Source: Larix kaempferi (Eukaryota > Streptophyta > Pinopsida > Pinales > Pinaceae). From it: a stretch of 64,000 nucleotides of DNA. Position 1 is the stretch's first letter. Each line of letters starts with the position of its first letter. Under the pieces are notes generated by a model, which had not been told where the DNA came from, made no database searches, and saw only the letters and a program-made list of their open reading frames with translations. A program made the translations under genes and the position numbers. The DNA is taken from the NCBI GenBank assembly GCA_027924585.1, contig BSBM01000186.1, forward strand, positions 2,480,001 through 2,544,000. Reading direction: 5' to 3'. Shown here piece by piece: positions 11,264-21,518 of the stretch.

Positions 11264-11437
11264 TGATTGGTGTATTTTGATATATGCCACATGTCCATTT
11301 TAGAGGGGAGGTTTTATTTCCCATGTGGTTTTCCTCCTTACCTTGGTTACATGGACAAATAAATTTTCATGATGTAAAAGGTGACTTGAGCCTAGTTGCC
11401 AAGGCCTTAATTTTTGATATTTCACTAAGTCTAGCTT

Positions 11438-11446
11438 AAGGGGGGG
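11438..11446 (+). other. Copia polypurine tract
   Basis: AAGGGGGGG lies immediately 5' of the 3' LTR and primes plus-strand DNA synthesis in this class of element. Confidence 0.9.
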
Positions 11447-12149
11447 TGTTAGAACATTTTTCCACCTATGTACATTAATCATTTATTAATGATGATTAAT
11501 TAGCCCAAGTGATTAATGATTACATCCCTAAGTTGATTAGCTACTAAATGGTCAATTATCATGAACTAGATGGCAAATGTGAACAAGTGCTGAGTCAAAC
11601 CAGCTAAGTGGAGCGCTCCCCAGGGCAATTAATGCACTCAGCATGCCTAGAGCGCCCTCCTCAAGTCATTTAATGCACTCAGCATGCTTCTCTTCTACCT
11701 AGGGCGCATTTGCTCTCTTTGTGGACAATCTTGCCTTGTTTTGTCACATTTTTGACCATTTTTAGACTCCAAACCTCTATCCAACCAGTTTCTTCACATG
11801 TGTGAGGTCACATGGGCCTGTCCAGTCATTCCCAGCATTCACACTGCAGATTCGAACCAGTTTGGGATGGTTTGGGATATTTTGGTCAACCTAAGGGGGT
11901 TTGAGCTTTTTCTAAGCTAGATCAGTGTGAACACTCCAGATGGATTCGAATTCTTCCAGATTTGTATATATGGGTGTTCTTAACCTTTGTTAAGGTTGGA
12001 CAGTTAATAATATTGACATTATTCACCAATTCATGTGTATTGTTCTTCATTCATTTAAATTTTTTATGCTAATTCTTGCAAATGTTGTGCAATCTTTCAC
12101 CAGTGAGGAATCCACAGTAGCTAGATTCAACTGTGCTTGAGATTTTACA
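11447..12149 (+). repeat. Copia 3' LTR, 703 bp
   Basis: It is colinear with the 5' LTR at a constant offset of 5190 bp, with two substitutions seen and no indel. It ends GATTTTACA and is followed by AAAAC. Confidence 0.95.
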
Positions 12150-12154
12150 AAAAC
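12150..12154. repeat. Target-site duplication AAAAC, right copy
   Basis: It matches 6252-6256. Confidence 0.9.
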
Positions 12155-13923
12155 TGGTAAACCACAGGTCTGGATATCAAACCCCTAGAATAGATCATCT
12201 TTCCCAGGATCATTCATGATAAAATTAGACTTAGGATAAGAGTATCATAGGTATCAACGAAATACAAATCTACCATTTATTAGCCCAATCGTCTAGCTAC
12301 AGGATGATACTATAATAGTGCATACATTCTTACAAATTGCGCCATAGGAAAGAAATATGCAAGACAGATCCAGGGTAGGTATCACATATAACATGGAATC
12401 CATTTATTCAGACAAGCGATTTTTCCATTAGAGTTTTTATACTGACAAAGGCATCATTCAAAAATATAGTAGCTAGGGTTCCTTCATACAGCCATTAAGC
12501 CTCATAGAAATGAAAGCGCAGATGCCCTTTATTATTACAGTTCAAACTTTGAAAAAAAAACAATACCCATGATTACATAGAGGAAAGAAAAAAATATACC
12601 CTTTCAGAATCCCATATTCACACAAGTACAAATATAGAAATAGCAACCGAGTCCAATCCATTAAACCCTGCTACAAGCAGAGGGACCCTCAGAAGTTTTC
12701 ACCATCAAAATATTAACTACAATGAGTCTTCATACACCGGGTCAAGCCAAAGGAAACCACCCGTGAGACTTCAAAAATCTGAGTGAGCCAAAGGCCTCAT
12801 GAAGTCTCACCATCATAATTTACCAAAACCGAGAAAGGTAAGTGTGAAGGGTTAACAGAACCCGGGTCTTACGATTTCCAAACGCCATGAGTAGTTCGTA
12901 AGGGCTCTTTTTTGGTTCAACACAAGGAGCCACTCCATACCTGTCAATGAGAACATATCAGAAGTTAGAACCCAAATAGTTAAAGGATTATGGAGTTAAA
13001 AACTGAGAAAACTTCAGGGGTAACGAGAAGAGTAGTTAACTGTAGATGGGTTCTACTACATCATGACCATGCCCATCAATGATACCCTGGCCATGCACAT
13101 AGCTCAAGCCAGGCATAGTTGCTCCACCAACAAGCTAAATAATCTCCCTCTAATCCAAGAGACAATCAAACTCACGACTTGACATCATTGGGAAAACCCT
13201 TTCCAAACCCTTCATCCAGCTGGCCACAAACCACGTGACTGCCAAAGAGCGCATTCAATACAACCAACTACCACGATAGGACACCATTGCAAATTGCAAA
13301 TCATATTGTATAGTTTTGGGGGTTCAAACATTTAGTTAAGTATCATAAAGGACAAAGACCTCAACCCTTACATATTTATCACCAAGGGTGTTTTTCTTCC
13401 ACCTTGAGAATTTCACATGATGAAACTATTCACAAAATAACCACGAGGGACACCTATGAGGAAATGTCAAATAAGTATGCATTAGAGGAATCGCTAAGTA
13501 AGACCATAGGTCTCAAACATTCACACCTTACCTCTTGGCGACTCCGCCAGGAGTGCTTAGATTAACCCCAAAGTTTCAGGAAAATTGAACTTCACTCATC
13601 AAGTTTATCAAACCTAAGGATTAACATTTGAACAATTGAGCTTTTAAAACATACATTTAAAGCGCACAAGAAGCAAAAAGACTGCTAGTATTATCTCATG
13701 ACTACACTTTGCAATCATACTCAACATAATCACTTCCGCATCGACAAGCATGACCAATGAGAACTACCTTGTTAGAAATTCTCCCAAACACTTAGATACT
13801 AAATGCAATACCGATACCCTTTTTTTATAGCACTGAAGTTGTTTCATAAATTATAATTGGTGTTAGGAAGATTTGCAAGGTGAAGGAATTTTTTTTTTAT
13901 TCTATTATTTTTAGGGACATTAC
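12155..13923. other. Non-coding flank between the Copia and Tat-like elements
   Basis: This is the continuation of the sequence split by the Copia insertion. No frame over about 60 codons and no domain is visible on either strand. It may be old LTR sequence, but I could not match it to another part of the window. It ends in T-rich sequence at the truncated Tat-like LTR. Confidence 0.45.
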
Positions 13924-15262
13924 AAGTTCTAATTAGAAGACAAAAGAGATAACCTTAATTCAAAGTTCTTCAGGCGATGAAGAGGAGGAAGATAAATCAA
14001 ATTCTCAACAGAACCAGATGAGCTTACAGCAGGATTGTACAAAGGTAGAAGAAGCATATGAAGAAGTTAACAAAGTTGAAGAAGAAGAAACTATTCTAAA
14101 GATGGAACAAGATGAATTTGAAATTGCAAAAAGAATGGAAAAGGATAAACATGAAGAAGATTTAATCTTCAAAAAACTTGATATTCCACCTTCCACATCT
14201 CAAGACCCTACCTTCCCAGGAGAGGTAAACATATGCTTAGAGGTTGAAAGTCTAAGAAAGGTTCAGGAACAACATCAAGCAGAAATATTCCTTAATGATT
14301 CAAATGACAGGATTACAAAGACCAATAAGCATCTAAGGGAGGACTTAAGAGAAGTTAATGCTCGTTATTAGGAACTGATTGTTGTTGCCAAAAAAGCTCT
14401 AAAGAGGAAAAGGGAAGCAGAGGCTCAAGCTGATGACTTAACTAGGCAGGTGCAGAGTTTCAATGAGAAGAATAAGTTTATGTTAGACAAAATCAAAGAT
14501 TTGGAAGTTGAGCAGCCTCAACATAACAAAAGGACTCATGCACTGGAAGGAATTGCTATGTTAGTAGAGGCTACTAGAAAGGCTACTTAGTGCCTAGTTT
14601 ATTTTAATGCATTCTCATTTTGTATCAAATATGTAATGGTTAATAGTTAAGTTTTTAGTTAAAGACTTACTTAAAGACTCGAAGTTATCCTAACTATTTT
14701 ATGCAACTGCTTTTTGAGACTAAAACCTAAAAGTAGTTACAAACTACTCTTTTTGTAAAAGGATAAAAGAGGTAAAGGAGGATGTAGAAGGGTTCGATTT
14801 TTTGGTTTCAGGAAGCTATATACAGTGATGATATTGAAGCTTTGCAAGACTCTTATGTAAGCCCTAAAGACTAAGATTAATATATATGTGATATAAGCCA
14901 TTTTATCCTGTTTGATTGAGTTTTTGTTTCTGATCAGTTTGATCATTCAACATATGAATTCATTTTCTGTTTTAATGTTTTAATCCAGTGAATGCTTATG
15001 TGTTGTAGATAAAAACCTGTATGTGTGGTTATAAATGTGATGGTTGATATTTACATTGTTGAGCTTTATGATTTTAGTTCTTCAATGAACTACATGATTT
15101 AGTAAATTGTCTTAGTTTGATTTACTTTTATTTTCTTGAAATTGAAACCTTCAAACCAACGAACCCTAAACCAAGAAAAACCTATTTCATTTTCATATTA
15201 AGATTATTGAGATTGTGCTAGCTTTCCCTTCTACAGTCTAGGGACAATTTCTGGCACTAACA
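13924..15262 (+). repeat. 5' LTR of the Tat-like element, truncated at its left end
   Basis: Homologous to the last 1.3 kb of the 3' LTR (about 23243-24581). Identity starts around CAAGTTCTAAT at 13924. The right end, GGCACTAACA, precedes the PBS. The missing left part (about 1.7 kb of LTR) was lost by deletion or replaced. Confidence 0.8.
13930..14590 (+). pseudogene. C-terminal part of the LTR-encoded coiled-coil protein, 5' copy
   Basis: The frame runs from the truncated LTR edge through an ATG at 14018 to TAG at 14588-14590, with one stop inside (14369-14371). The protein is highly charged and heptad-like (VEEAYEEVNKVEEEE, then alternating E/K blocks and LNDSND-LTKTNK-type stretches), so a long coiled coil is likely. 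It is homologous to 23263-23909 in the other LTR, where a different codon carries a stop. The stops therefore arose separately in a frame once open in both. Function unknown. Confidence 0.65.
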
Positions 15263-15267
15263 TCTTT

Positions 15268-15285
15268 TGGTGCCATTACCGGGGA
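15268..15285 (+). other. Primer-binding site of the Tat-like element
   Basis: TGGTGCCATTACCGGGGA begins six bases after the LTR end. It resembles the TGGCGCCGTTGCCGGGGA site, usually assigned to tRNA-Asp, of Tat/Athila elements, with a few transitions. Confidence 0.7.
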
Positions 15286-15397
15286 TGGAAGTGAAGTTTT
15301 ATCTTCCCTCGAATATCTTTATTGTTCTGGTTTTGAGGTGAATAGGACCAGAAAGTTTTTATTTCAGACTACAGTTTCACCAAGGTAGTATTTCACA

Positions 15398-16653
15398 GTG
15401 GCTTCCAAGAGGTCTGGGACTAGAGGGAATCCCACTTCACCTTTACACCCAAGGGTGTCAGATCCAGAATTTTTTTTGAAGAAAGCTAAAAAAGATTTAC
15501 ATAATACTTCTTTTGGAAGATCCCAATCTTCTCCATCTTTACTTTCTCTTGGTCAACCACAGTCTTTATCTTCATTTCTGTATTATGAACCAAAATTAGA
15601 GGAAGTAGAAATTCAAGTTTTTACCAGTCCGTTGTATGGTCAAAAGATCAAAACTGAGTTATTTCCCTTGTTTCAGTTTAAAGCTAATATTCCCACCATT
15701 CAACTCAGTTCAGTTAAAACCAATAAACTTTTGTCCTTAGCTAGTCAGACTACTTCAAAAATGGCAGGTCAACAATTGGATATGATGGATAGAATGATAG
15801 CTGCTAGGTATGCTCCTTTAGTGCTTCCACAGCCTTTGAATGCTCTTCCACAAGTGACAACCAAAAATATTTACCTAGGTTTAATGGGTTGGGAGACACA
15901 ACCATAGAGGAACACTGGAATGCATTCCTTAGTTATGTTGATAACCAAAATATAGAATCAAAGGATGTCTGGATGTGAATGTTTGTGCAGAGTTTGGATG
16001 GTGATGTTAGAAAATTGTTCAGGGAACTACCAGAAAACTCAATAACCCTTATTGAAGAAATACAGGATGTTTTCATAAGATAATAGGGAGATACAAAGGA
16101 TCACACATATTATATTATTGAATTTGGAGCTTTAAAGAAAAAAGATGATGAAACAATAGCTGACTTTTCAAAACGCTTTAACAAAATGTATGTCATAATT
16201 ATAGTGGAAATTAAGCCTTCAGAAACCTTAGCTAAACTGACATATGTAAATGCATTTGACCATGATTTTTCTTTGCACTTGAGAGAGAGGAGACCTATAA
16301 CATTACTAAATATGCAAGAGGATTCCCTAGAGGTTGAATCCAATATTTTGGCTTCTAATAGACTTAGGGATCAGTCAGACCATCAGGCTCATGAGAGAAA
16401 AGGTAAGAATGTAGTAATACTTGTAGCCTCCACATCAAAGAAGGAAGAAAGTCAAATAGATGAAATGAATAAGATAATTAAAACTTTGACTGCAAAGGTG
16501 AGTAGATTGGAGTTGGAGAAGAACTCAAATAAACCTTTTCAAGATGGGGAAAGAAATCCCAATCAAAACCCTAATCAATTTAGAAGACAATTTGTACCAA
16601 GATTCATTCCTCAGGAAATGAGAAACAATGATATTCAGAGGGAGAAAAGATAA
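15398..16653 (+). pseudogene. Gag of the Tat-like element, frameshifted
   Basis: A first block (15398-15907) starts at GTG, probably a decayed ATG, followed by a basic SKRSGTRGNP-like start. A frameshift near 15890 leads into the capsid-like region, recognisable by PRFNG, a VQSLDGD-RKLFRELP block and a DFSKRFNKMY block, interrupted by TAG and TGA stops. A lysine/glutamine-rich tail follows to 16653. Residual frames to about 17285 carry a KSYNLRSG motif and an ENELCKIKFPVPLTELMK segment like the Gag-protease linker of Tat elements. I see no CCHC knuckle. The protein would have formed the particle. It is not functional here. Confidence 0.7.
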
Positions 16654-17292
16654 AATGAAGACCAGAGAGTTCCTCCCTTTTTCCAAAATAATTTTGTAGA
16701 AGAAGTTGAGCAGGTGGAAGTTGTGCAGTATGAGGATGATTTTAATCAGAATTTAAACTATTTTGGGGAGTTATCATCTGAAGGTTTTACGACTGAATGC
16801 TGTTATTAGAATTCTGAGTATTATGATTTATATGATTATCAAGAAGGAGATGATCATTATCCTTAGGTTTCAGCTAGTATATGTCAGACTGATCCTAAAA
16901 AGTCTTATAATTTGAGATCAGGCCCAAAACAAATTGTGCAAATTCCAAAGAAGAAAATAGTTCCACTGGCTAGGCAGCTGCCTAATCAAACATAGGGAAA
17001 GAAACAAGACCATAGTGATCAGACCAAAGTAGCAAAAATTGAAGAAACTAGTAAAAATACACATGCTTTTAACTTTGAGAATGAGTTGTGCAAAATCAAG
17101 TTTCCAGTGCCATTGACCGAGTTAATGAAAACTACTTGTTTTAGATATTCTGCATGCAAGTTGTTGAATGTTCCAGTTAATTCTTCCCCTTAAGATACAG
17201 TTAATTTATAGGAAGAACATCCTACAATAATCCTTGGGTCTGCTTCATCTGAAAATCCTACAGAAGGTTCAAATTTTCCCCCACCCTTTTAA

Positions 17293-17721
17293 ATCACTTT
17301 GACTGTCCATGACCAGATGATTCACAATTGCCTTCTAGATTCTAGAACCTCGCATAATTTGATGCCTAAAGAAGTCATGGAGGCCCTTGGTTTGAGTATT
17401 GCAAAACCATACCATGATTTATTTGCATTTGATTCTAGAGCTGTGAAATGTTTAGGATTGATTAAGGATCTTGTGGTTAACCTTTCTCAATTACCAATGA
17501 AGAGTGTTATAATGGATGTGGTACTTGCTGATATATCTCCTAAGTTTGGAATGTTGCTCTCAAGGTCCTGGGAAAAGAAAGTTGGTGGTACATTACAGAT
17601 GGACTTGGCATATGCAATCGTTCCAATGTTTGGTGGAGAGAATAGAAGATTATATAGGAAATTACAGTATGCTTTCATAGTCACAGATGATAAGAATCGA
17701 ACCAATCATCCCCTTTATTGA
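17293..17721 (+). pseudogene. Aspartic protease of the Tat-like element
   Basis: 140-residue open block. The catalytic loop reads LLDSRTSHNLMPKEVMEALG, where a retropepsin has D-S/T-G at the start, so Gly is replaced by Arg. Downstream it has the conserved PKFGMLLSRSW region. It sits between Gag and the first RNase H, as expected in pol. Stops border both sides. Confidence 0.75.
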
Positions 17722-17796
17722 GTAGATGCAGAATTGGGTTCCTGTATGCTTCATTTTAGTGATGAGAGTACAGTCGAGGTACTGTAGGTAGAAAAG

Positions 17797-18240
17797 GAAG
17801 GATCAGTGAAACCTACTATTGAACAAAAAGATGGGTTATGGCAGATGTATTTTGATGGCTCTTCATGTAAAGAAGGAGCAGGAGCTGGCATTGTTTTGAT
17901 TTATCCCGGTGGAGAGGTTATTAGTTCGATGTATAAATTGGAATTTGTAACTACCAACAACACAGTAGAATATGAGGCATTGATACTTGGTTTAAGGGTT
18001 GTGAAAGATTTTGGGAATTCAACAACTTTCTGTTTATGGTGACTCCAAATTAGTTTTCCAGCAGGTGAAGAGAAAATATCAGGTAAAGAAGGATTTATTG
18101 AAGGTTTATAGAAATGAGGTTTGGGATATGATTGACAACTTTTTCATAGCGTTCAATATTTCTTTTATTCCCAGAGATCAAAATCAGACAGCTAATTCAT
18201 TAGCATTGGCAGCCACACATTTAAATATTCCAAAGCATAC
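17797..18240 (+). pseudogene. Additional RNase H domain located before reverse transcriptase
   Basis: A ribonuclease H fold of the kind called archaeal-type or plant-type: YFDGSSCKEGAGAG with the first catalytic Asp (codon at 17854), NNTVEYEALILGL with the Glu (17974), then, after a frameshift near 18010-18040, VYGDSKLVFQQV with the second Asp (18041), and a final RDQNQTANSLALAA block. In that last block the usual Asp of A-D-x-L-A is Asn. This is separate from the RNase H that follows the reverse transcriptase at about 19540. Dual RNase H is known in the Tat lineage; the position here is protease side, ahead of RT. Confidence 0.8.
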
Positions 18241-18689
18241 TCAGCTGAAATATCCAATTGAAGTTAAATATAGATCCTCAGTGCCAGACAATATAAAACA
18301 ATGGAGATATTTTGAGGATGATGTGGAGATTAAAAAATTATTGGAATTAACTGGAGAGTTTTCCAATTCTCTGATCGATCAGGATCAAGATGAGGATATG
18401 GATGATACTGTTGCATACACAGAAAATACAATTGCTGATCACATAATTATTGAATTGAAGGGGAATTGTATTCCTAAGGGTCTGGTCCCCCTTGAGAGAA
18501 TTTTTTCCAAATATGACACTCTATTGAAACCTTCAATGCAATATTCAGAAGAAAATATCATGAGCTGTAACATTGGCACACAGGAGCAGCCAAGAATAGT
18601 GAAAATTTCTATGTCTCTTTCAGTTGAGCAAAGAAAGGGGTACATTGTATTGCTGAAGAGGTTTATTGATATTTTTGCTTGGTGCTATG

Positions 18690-19495
18690 AAGATTTGAGA
18701 ACTTATGACACTAGTATTATTCAACATAAGGTTCCTTTAAAACCAAATGTGAAACCCTTTAGACAAAAATTGAGAAGAATTAACCCAACTTTGCTGCCAG
18801 TTATCGAGAAGGAAGTCAAGAAGTTGTTAGATGCAAAGATAATTGTTCCACTTAGATATTCATCATGCGTTGCGAACTTGGTTCCAGTTCGAAAGAATAA
18901 TGGAGATATTAGGTTATGTGTGGACTTCTGAAATCTTAATAGAGCTTCATTACAGGACAATTACCCATTGCCAGAAATTGAGCAAATTTTACAAAAAGTA
19001 GTGGGTGCTCAGAGAATCTCCATGGTTGATGGATTCTTAGGGTATAATCAAATAGCTATACACCCAGATGACAGGGAGAAAACAACCTTCACTACTCCAT
19101 GGGGCACATTCATGTATGATAAAATTCCATTTGGATTGATGAATGCGGGTGCAACATTCCAAGAGCTATGGATATAGCCTTTGTAGGAGAAAAGGAAATA
19201 TTTGTTGTAATCTACTTGGATGATATTACTATATTCTCTCAGTCTGATGATAAGCACTTGAAGCATCTTGAACAAACATTTTTGAAGTGTAGGAAGTTTG
19301 GGCTGTCATTGAATCCTAAAAAGTCACATTTTGTTGTACAGGAGGGCAAACTTCTGGGACATCTTGTTTCAGCTGATGGTATTAGAATAGACCTTGAGAG
19401 AGTTAAAGCAATTCTGAAGATTACTATCCCAAGAAGTAAAACGGATGTTCAATCATTTATTGGAAAAATCAATTTTCTGAATTTTGATGATACAA
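18690..19495 (+). pseudogene. Reverse transcriptase of the Tat-like element
   Basis: Motifs in order: HKVPLKPNVKPFRQKLRRI, a VRKNNGDIRLCVDF block followed by TGA (18929-18931), DNYPLPEIEQIL, FLGYNQIAIHPDDREKTTF, WGTFMYDKIPFGLMNAGATF, a frameshift near 19168, then YLDD at 19213-19224 and LLGHLVSADGI. YLDD is the Gypsy form of the catalytic box. The frame is broken by at least one stop and one shift. Confidence 0.9.
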
Positions 19496-19539
19496 TCAAG
19501 TACATCACATCTGTGTTGAGGAAGGATCGGGAGGTGAAA

Positions 19540-19990
19540 TGGATAGCAGAAGCTAAAGCTTCATTTGAGAAGATTAAACAAGGTTTAACAAAAGCCCCAG
19601 TCTTGGTAAGTCCAGATTTCTTGAAAGATTTTCTCACTTTTTCTTTTGCATCCCAAGACACAATAGCAACTGTTCTTTTACAAAAGAATGCAGATGGTTT
19701 AGAGAGCCAATAGCTTTCTTTAGTAAGACTCTCAGAGACTCGGAATTGAAGTACAGTACACTTGAGAAGCAAGCATATGCACTTGTTAAAGCCTTAAAAT
19801 TTTTCAGAATTTATATTTTGCATTCAAAAATAATTTCCTTTGTACCTAATGCTATAATTAAAGAAATTTTAACCTAGCCAAATAGTGAAGGTAAAAGAGG
19901 TACGTGGATTGCAAAAATTATGGAATATGAGGTTGAAATCAGGCCTACAAAGTTAGTGAAGGGGCAGGGTTTAGTAAAGCTGTTAGTTGA
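19540..19990 (+). pseudogene. Reverse-transcriptase-linked RNase H of the Tat-like element
   Basis: A connection and RNase H region follow the polymerase: ASFEKIKQGLTKAPVL, a frameshift near 19705, then IAFFSKTLRD-type sequence, LKYSTLEKQAYALVKALK and a TAG at about 19876. The first acidic residue region reads FSFASQD, where FASDAS-like sequence is usual, so the active site has decayed. This is the standard Gypsy RNase H and coexists with the upstream extra domain. Confidence 0.7.
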
Positions 19991-20099
19991 TTCAAATTGT
20001 GAGGCTTTGGATATCCATTTAGTGGCAAATCAGCCAACTCAGGAAGAATTGCAAATGAAGGAAAATGAAGAGCAGATTACAGATAAATATGAAGAATCA

Positions 20100-21354
20100 G
20101 AATGGTATGCTGATATTGTTTATTTTTTATTGCATTTGAAATGTCCAGATCATTTTGACAAGAAGGCATCCAGATCATTGAAGTTAAAGGCCACAAAATA
20201 TTTCTTGGAAAATCAGCAGTTGTTTTGGAAGGATCTAGGTGGAATTTTACTTAGATGTTTAGAAAAATCACAAGTGAAAGAGGTTATTTCAGAAATGCAT
20301 GAGGGTGCTTCTGGGGTTCACAAGTATTGGAAGTCTACAGCATATAAAATCCTTAGGTTTGGGTATTATTGTCCCTCTTTATTTTCAGATGTATATCAAC
20401 AGGTGCGAGCATGTGTCCAATGTCAAAAGTTTGTTGGAAGGCAGAAAATCATATCACTACCATTAAAACCTATTACACTGAATGCCCCTTTTCAACAGTG
20501 GGGACTAGACTTTGTTGGAGAGATTAATCCTACTTATAGTGGACAACATAGGTGGATACTCACAGCTACATATTTTTTCACTAAATGGGTGGAGGCGATA
20601 CCAACCCGTAATGCAACTGACAAAGTTATCATGAATTTTATACAGGAGAATATTTTGAGTAGGTTTGGCTATCCACAAAAATTGTTGACTAATAATGCAC
20701 CTGCTTTCAAGTCAAAATCTATGGTGAGTTTTTGTGAGCAGAATGGGATTGATTTGATGCATTCTACACCTTACTACCCCTAGGGTATTGGTTTGGCAGA
20801 GTCATCAAATAAGAACATTATTCAGAGTATTAAAAAGCTATTAAATCAAAATAAAAGATCTTGGGATTCAATGAAAAAGTATGCATTGTGGGCAGATAGA
20901 ATAACCATTAAGAAAGAAATAGGTATGTCCCCTTTCCAATTGGTATATGGTAGTGATGCAGTCTTTCCTATTCAGCTAGGAATTCCAGTAATGAAATTTT
21001 TCCAAGATAGTCAAGAGGAACCTAATGATCTCCAAAGAAGAATTTTCTCATTGGTTGAGTTGCAGCAAGAACGTGAGGCTATTGCAGAAAGAGTCGATGC
21101 ATACAGAAGGAAGAATAAAGCAGGGTTTGATAAAAAGGTAAAGTAGAATAATTTTTCTCTTGGTGATATGGTGCTCAGATGGGATGCAAGGAGATACCAT
21201 AAGGGTCAGCATGGTAAGTTTGAAAATCTATGGTTAGGTCCCTTCATGATCTCGAAGATTTTAGAAAATAACACTTTCATACTATAGACTTTGGAAGGTG
21301 AGGAATTGTCTACTCCAGTTAATGGACGTTTCCTCAAGCATTTTTATAGTTCTT
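20100..21354 (+). pseudogene. Integrase of the Tat-like element
   Basis: An HHCC zinc region (HEGASGVHKYW, then CVQCQKF) is followed by the catalytic core: WGLDFVGEINP with the first Asp, LLTNNAPAFKS where the second Asp (normally T-D-N) has become Asn, and GLAESSNKN retaining the Glu after a TAG at 20781-20783. The C-terminal part includes MSPFQLVYG and ends near NGRFLKHFY. The Asp-to-Asn change alone would abolish strand transfer. Confidence 0.88.
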
Positions 21355-21518
21355 GAAGGTAAATGAAGTCACACTCATTGTATATACCGGTGTGAAATAA
21401 GACTCCATACCCAATGGAATCTTGCAGAATAAAGCAACAATTTCAGGTGGCAGAAAGGAATTGTTCTACAAGTTCTTGAAACCTCATAAGGAGGTTTCAT
21501 CCTGTAGCAGGAGCCAAA

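Larger units (their letters stand above)
6257..12149 (+). mobile_element. Complete young Ty1/Copia retrotransposon, 5893 bp
   Basis: All parts are present in order: target duplication AAAAC, 5' LTR 6257-6959, Met-tRNA PBS at 6960, gag-protease-integrase 7235-9415, reverse transcriptase-RNase H to 11263, polypurine tract 11438-11446, 3' LTR 11447-12149, and target duplication. Integrase lying before reverse transcriptase defines the Copia superfamily. By eye the 703-bp LTRs differ at only two positions (6425 A against 11615 G; 6899 A against 12089 G) with no indel, so the insertion is recent. The sole obvious lesion is one in-frame stop codon at 9413-9415. Confidence 0.97.
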
